A stretch of 64,000 nucleotides of DNA, taken from assembly GCA_949128115.1 (NCBI GenBank), contig OX421966.1, positions 31,203,042 through 31,267,041 on the forward strand, given 5' to 3'. The notes under the pieces are model-generated. The model was not told the DNA's origin, searched no databases, and saw only the letters and a list, made by a program, of their open reading frames with translations. Origin of the DNA: Anaspis maculata. Lineage: Eukaryota; Arthropoda; Insecta; Coleoptera; Scraptiidae. A program made the translations under genes and the position numbers. How positions within the stretch are numbered: the stretch's first letter is position 1; each line of letters opens with the position of its first letter. This document shows positions 61,507 through 64,000 of the stretch, one piece after another.

Positions 61507-62968
61507 TCAAAGTCCTTCTTTGAACTTGTTTTGGGATGCAACATCAACATACGGCTGATGGTTAAGCTTTGGCTTAAAATTTTCTGTCTCGCCCATGAAC
61601 TCATTCAGGTGTCTAGAAACTTCTGGACTGGATATGCACCAACTGTAAAGGTCAGTAGGATCTTCAGTGTTATTCGTGTTCCTATGGCACCAACTTAAAA
61701 TTTCTTGTCTTGTGTGTGTCAGAAGTTCGCGAGAATGGAAGTAATGCGAGATATCAATGCATGGAGGCTCAAAAGCGTTAGGACGTGGACAAGCCAAAGA
61801 GAATGAAAACATACACCATGTATTATAGGTACCGTCATCCGGGGTGAACTCGGACGAATTTCGAGGTTTTAAGCGAATAACGCCCATAATTTCCAGCCGA
61901 AAATTTTGAAAAAAATAATTTAGATACCTCCTATACCTCATCTATCGACTCCATTAGAAAAAAAAACTGATTGTTTACACCTTATCAGTTTTTTTTTTAC
62001 ATAAGTAGTGTCCGAATTCACCCCTATGTGTAGGGTGAGTATGGACACCCCTTTCTTTTGGCCTAAAATTGCATTCTAAAACCATAGGTGTGTATTCGGA
62101 CATAAAAAATAAAAAAAAATTGATTTTACATAGCCAGGAGCCACCAAAATTGAATTCTTGGATAAAAATTGAACAAAATTTTTAGAAACTGTTATACACT
62201 AATTTTTATTCATTCATAAATAAACCTGATTAATAATCAGAAAAGACAATACAGAATAATAAATTAACAAAAACTTCACATTTTATGAAAAAATACTCAT
62301 ATTTCATAAAAAAAATACACAATTATGCCGTCCGAATTCACCCTACCTGGGAACACATTTTTTTATTAGGCTCCTCCACCAAAAAGCCATTGACATAAAC
62401 AGTGATATATATAGTGCAATATGTTGTTTATCAAATGTACTTTCACCATAGGCTAGAGGCGTGAAAAAAAATCTTTCCTAAATTTCCTCACAGAGGTTTC
62501 TTTCCACGTTTTGGAAAAAGTGCGAAAAGACGAAGAAATGTTAAATGCATGAAATAGTTACTAACTGCAGTCAAATCAGCGTACAACGTTACAGACTTGA
62601 AGAATGTATAGACAATACAAATAGAAAAGACCATATGTCGTCACGGATATTACACGGTTGCGTAGGAACCAGGCGAGTCCATCATTCAAAAAAAGGTTGG
62701 TTGATTTTTGATGCCCCAATATTCGTGACGACGGTGGTGATAACATATGGTCTTCTCTATTTGTATTGTCTATACATTTGTTAACTGGTTTCATCAGCTA
62801 TTTTCAGGAAAATCGCACTTCAATCCCCCCCCAGATTAAAATGGCGCAAAAAGGTACTGCTGTCCGGATTCCCCCCTACTATCCGAATTCACCCCGGATG
62901 ACGGTACTATAGTTGCAAAATAAGAGTTGAAATGTTGAAAAGGTCTTGATGCCTACCTGATCACTTTT
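61507..62968 (-). pseudogene. unrecognised reading frame split by a TIR element
   Basis: If the 1079-bp element and one TATAG copy are taken out, one minus frame stays open for about 125 codons, from a TGA at 62969-62971 to the TGA at 61507. Upstream part: IKTFSTFQLLFCN. Downstream part: CPRPNAFEPPCIDISHYFHS to ASQNKFKEGL. Codon use looks coding, but I do not recognise the family. It may be a host exon or a transposon remnant. Confidence 0.35.
61829..62907. mobile_element. 1.08-kb non-autonomous TIR element with TATAG target duplication
   Basis: GTACCGTCATCCGGGGTGAA and its inverse, flanked by TATAG (61824-61828 and 62908-62912). The motif TCCGAATTCACCC occurs inside at about 62011, 62335 and 62882. 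An inner hairpin at 62603-62781 pairs GTATAGACAATACAAATAGA with its inverse. No transposase. Confidence 0.8.
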
Positions 62969-63267
62969 TCATGTTTTCCACGTCCGTTTCCTATGCCTGT
63001 TCGTTTTCACGTCCTAGGTGTTTTTGCGCCTTCACTGATAACACTATATGCCGATCACGTTTTAAATTCAGTAGAAATTAAAACGCGGTTGGCCATGTTC
63101 CCTAGGGTGTAACGGACGCTGACAGACCAAGTTACAGGAAAACGGGCTTTTTGTGGCGAAGTCCAGTGAGGTTATAAAATTTTGACATGAAATGCCAATT
63201 CTGGCGTCTCCTTGCATCATATTCCGCTACAGTGTTGCCTTGGCTGTTATGACTAGGGTTGTAAAAT

Positions 63268-63335
63268 TTCCGGAAATATAAAACTCGGAAATATTTCCGG
63301 AAATTTCCGGGAAATATTTCCGGGAAAATTGGAAG
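63268..63335. repeat. iterated palindrome TTTCCGGAAA / TTTCCGGGAAA
   Basis: Five TTTCCGG(G)AAAT units within about 65 bp, between the hAT fragment and the preceding frame. May be a subterminal transposase-binding array. Confidence 0.7.
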
Positions 63336-63459
63336 CGGATAGATTTTTTTCAAATGTTCGATTTGGATCAAGTACGAATTGATGAACACAAAAATACCAA
63401 ATATTTGGTATTTATTATTGCAAATTGCAACCAACAAGAAAAGAAACGACTTTTAAGGT

Positions 63460-64000
63460 TTATTTTGCTACAATATCTGCCTTATCTCTCCTTTTGCTCT
63501 TCTCTTTTACAAAGTATCTGATGAATGTAACTGCTGAATCAAATTCATCTGCATACAGATCTTCTCCACAAAATTTAGGATGCAGAAAATGAGCCGCCAG
63601 TTGATAAGGGTGCTGTGTGAATTTAATTCTGTCCTGGATAATTTTACTGATCTGAGTTTCCTCCGAGTAGGATAAATGAGAGAATTGTTCTGATATACTG
63701 GCTTCAATTTTTTTCAATCCTGGTGTGATGACGCTTGCTATGAGTGCCTCGCTGTCGCCTTCAATATACGTTATAAAACGATGGATTGGCTCGAGGAGAT
63801 TATTGAATATCAGTTATCAGTTGTATTTCGGTCCAAAATTTGACTTCATCTAGAATCGACGTCCTCAAATGCAGTTTTTTGCTGGTTTTCATGATAGCCT
63901 GCACTTCGTCCTCCATCACAGCATATTGAAGGTAAGACGGAAGTGGAATAGAGTTTTTGACGTTGACATTGTCGACGTTAATAAGGTAAAACGGCGTAAG
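63460..64000 (-). pseudogene. hAT-type transposase fragment, frameshifted, runs off the window
   Basis: Upstream part (64000 to about 63815) reads LHLRTSILDEVKFWTEIQLI. After a shift near 63810 it continues NLLEPIHRFITYIEGDSEAL and, in 63717-63460, HPYQLAAHFLHPKFCGEDLY, the segment of the hAT RNase H-like domain after the insertion domain. The usual C-terminal dimerisation (hATC) motif is missing. The N-terminal part lies beyond the window. Confidence 0.65.

Overview
The window is gene-poor, repeat-rich eukaryotic nuclear DNA. It has spliced genes with GT-AG introns, non-LTR retrotransposons with microsatellite tails, DNA-transposon relics and many palindromic elements. The protein and transposon types point to an arthropod, most likely an insect; the order cannot be told from the sequence. 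No bacterial operon, CRISPR array or rRNA gene is visible.

The main gene is a complete SMC6 on the minus strand (33479 to 8302). I assembled 12 exons by hand. All junctions keep phase and together give 1069 residues, from an N-terminal Walker A to the C-terminal Walker B. The last exon (8302-8460) encodes only 52 residues and is easily missed. Its introns hold most of the mobile DNA in this half of the window. Intron 11 is about 5.9 kb, nearly all of it one transposon (8711-14304) with an 8-bp target duplication and a 3.5-kb palindrome inside. Introns 2, 3, 4 and 9 hold further nested palindromes, MITE-like elements, a LINE 3' end and tRNA-like sequences.

Two small two-exon genes for four-helix membrane proteins are the other host genes I can support: 38361-38845 (+, 132 aa) and 49801-50341 (-, 156 aa). 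They share exon structure, with a phase-0 intron after exactly codon 22, and C-terminal sequence, so they are paralogs facing each other across about 11 kb of transposon DNA. One has a Gly/Tyr-rich loop that the other lacks. A possible fossil exon of a related gene lies just upstream of the first (37982-38203).

Layout. 1-740: coding-like but unassigned. 740-5540: tandem and inverted mosaic of one repeat family (called X here). 5540-8300: mostly single-copy, unassigned. 8302-33479: SMC6. 33480-33835: SMC6 5' region. 33835-36134: X copy, MITEs and a LINE RT fragment. 36135-37980: unassigned. 38361-38845: tetraspan gene A. 39346-41815 and 42164-44815: two giant palindromes. 45105-47290: minisatellite and a broken LINE carrying a PHD-like ORF1. 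47290-48642: foldback element with an internal ~30-bp minisatellite. 49801-50341: tetraspan gene B. 50690-52968: X copies. 52969-56015: 3-kb long-TIR element with a decayed HEEADTR-type gene. 56881-60800: nearly intact LINE with a 981-aa endonuclease/reverse transcriptase. 61507-62968: reading frame split by a TIR element. 63460-64000: hAT transposase fragment.

The most unusual feature is architectural. The window holds many long palindromes or foldback elements, several nested inside each other and often tipped with a TACAGGGTG-like motif, and many lie inside introns of SMC6.
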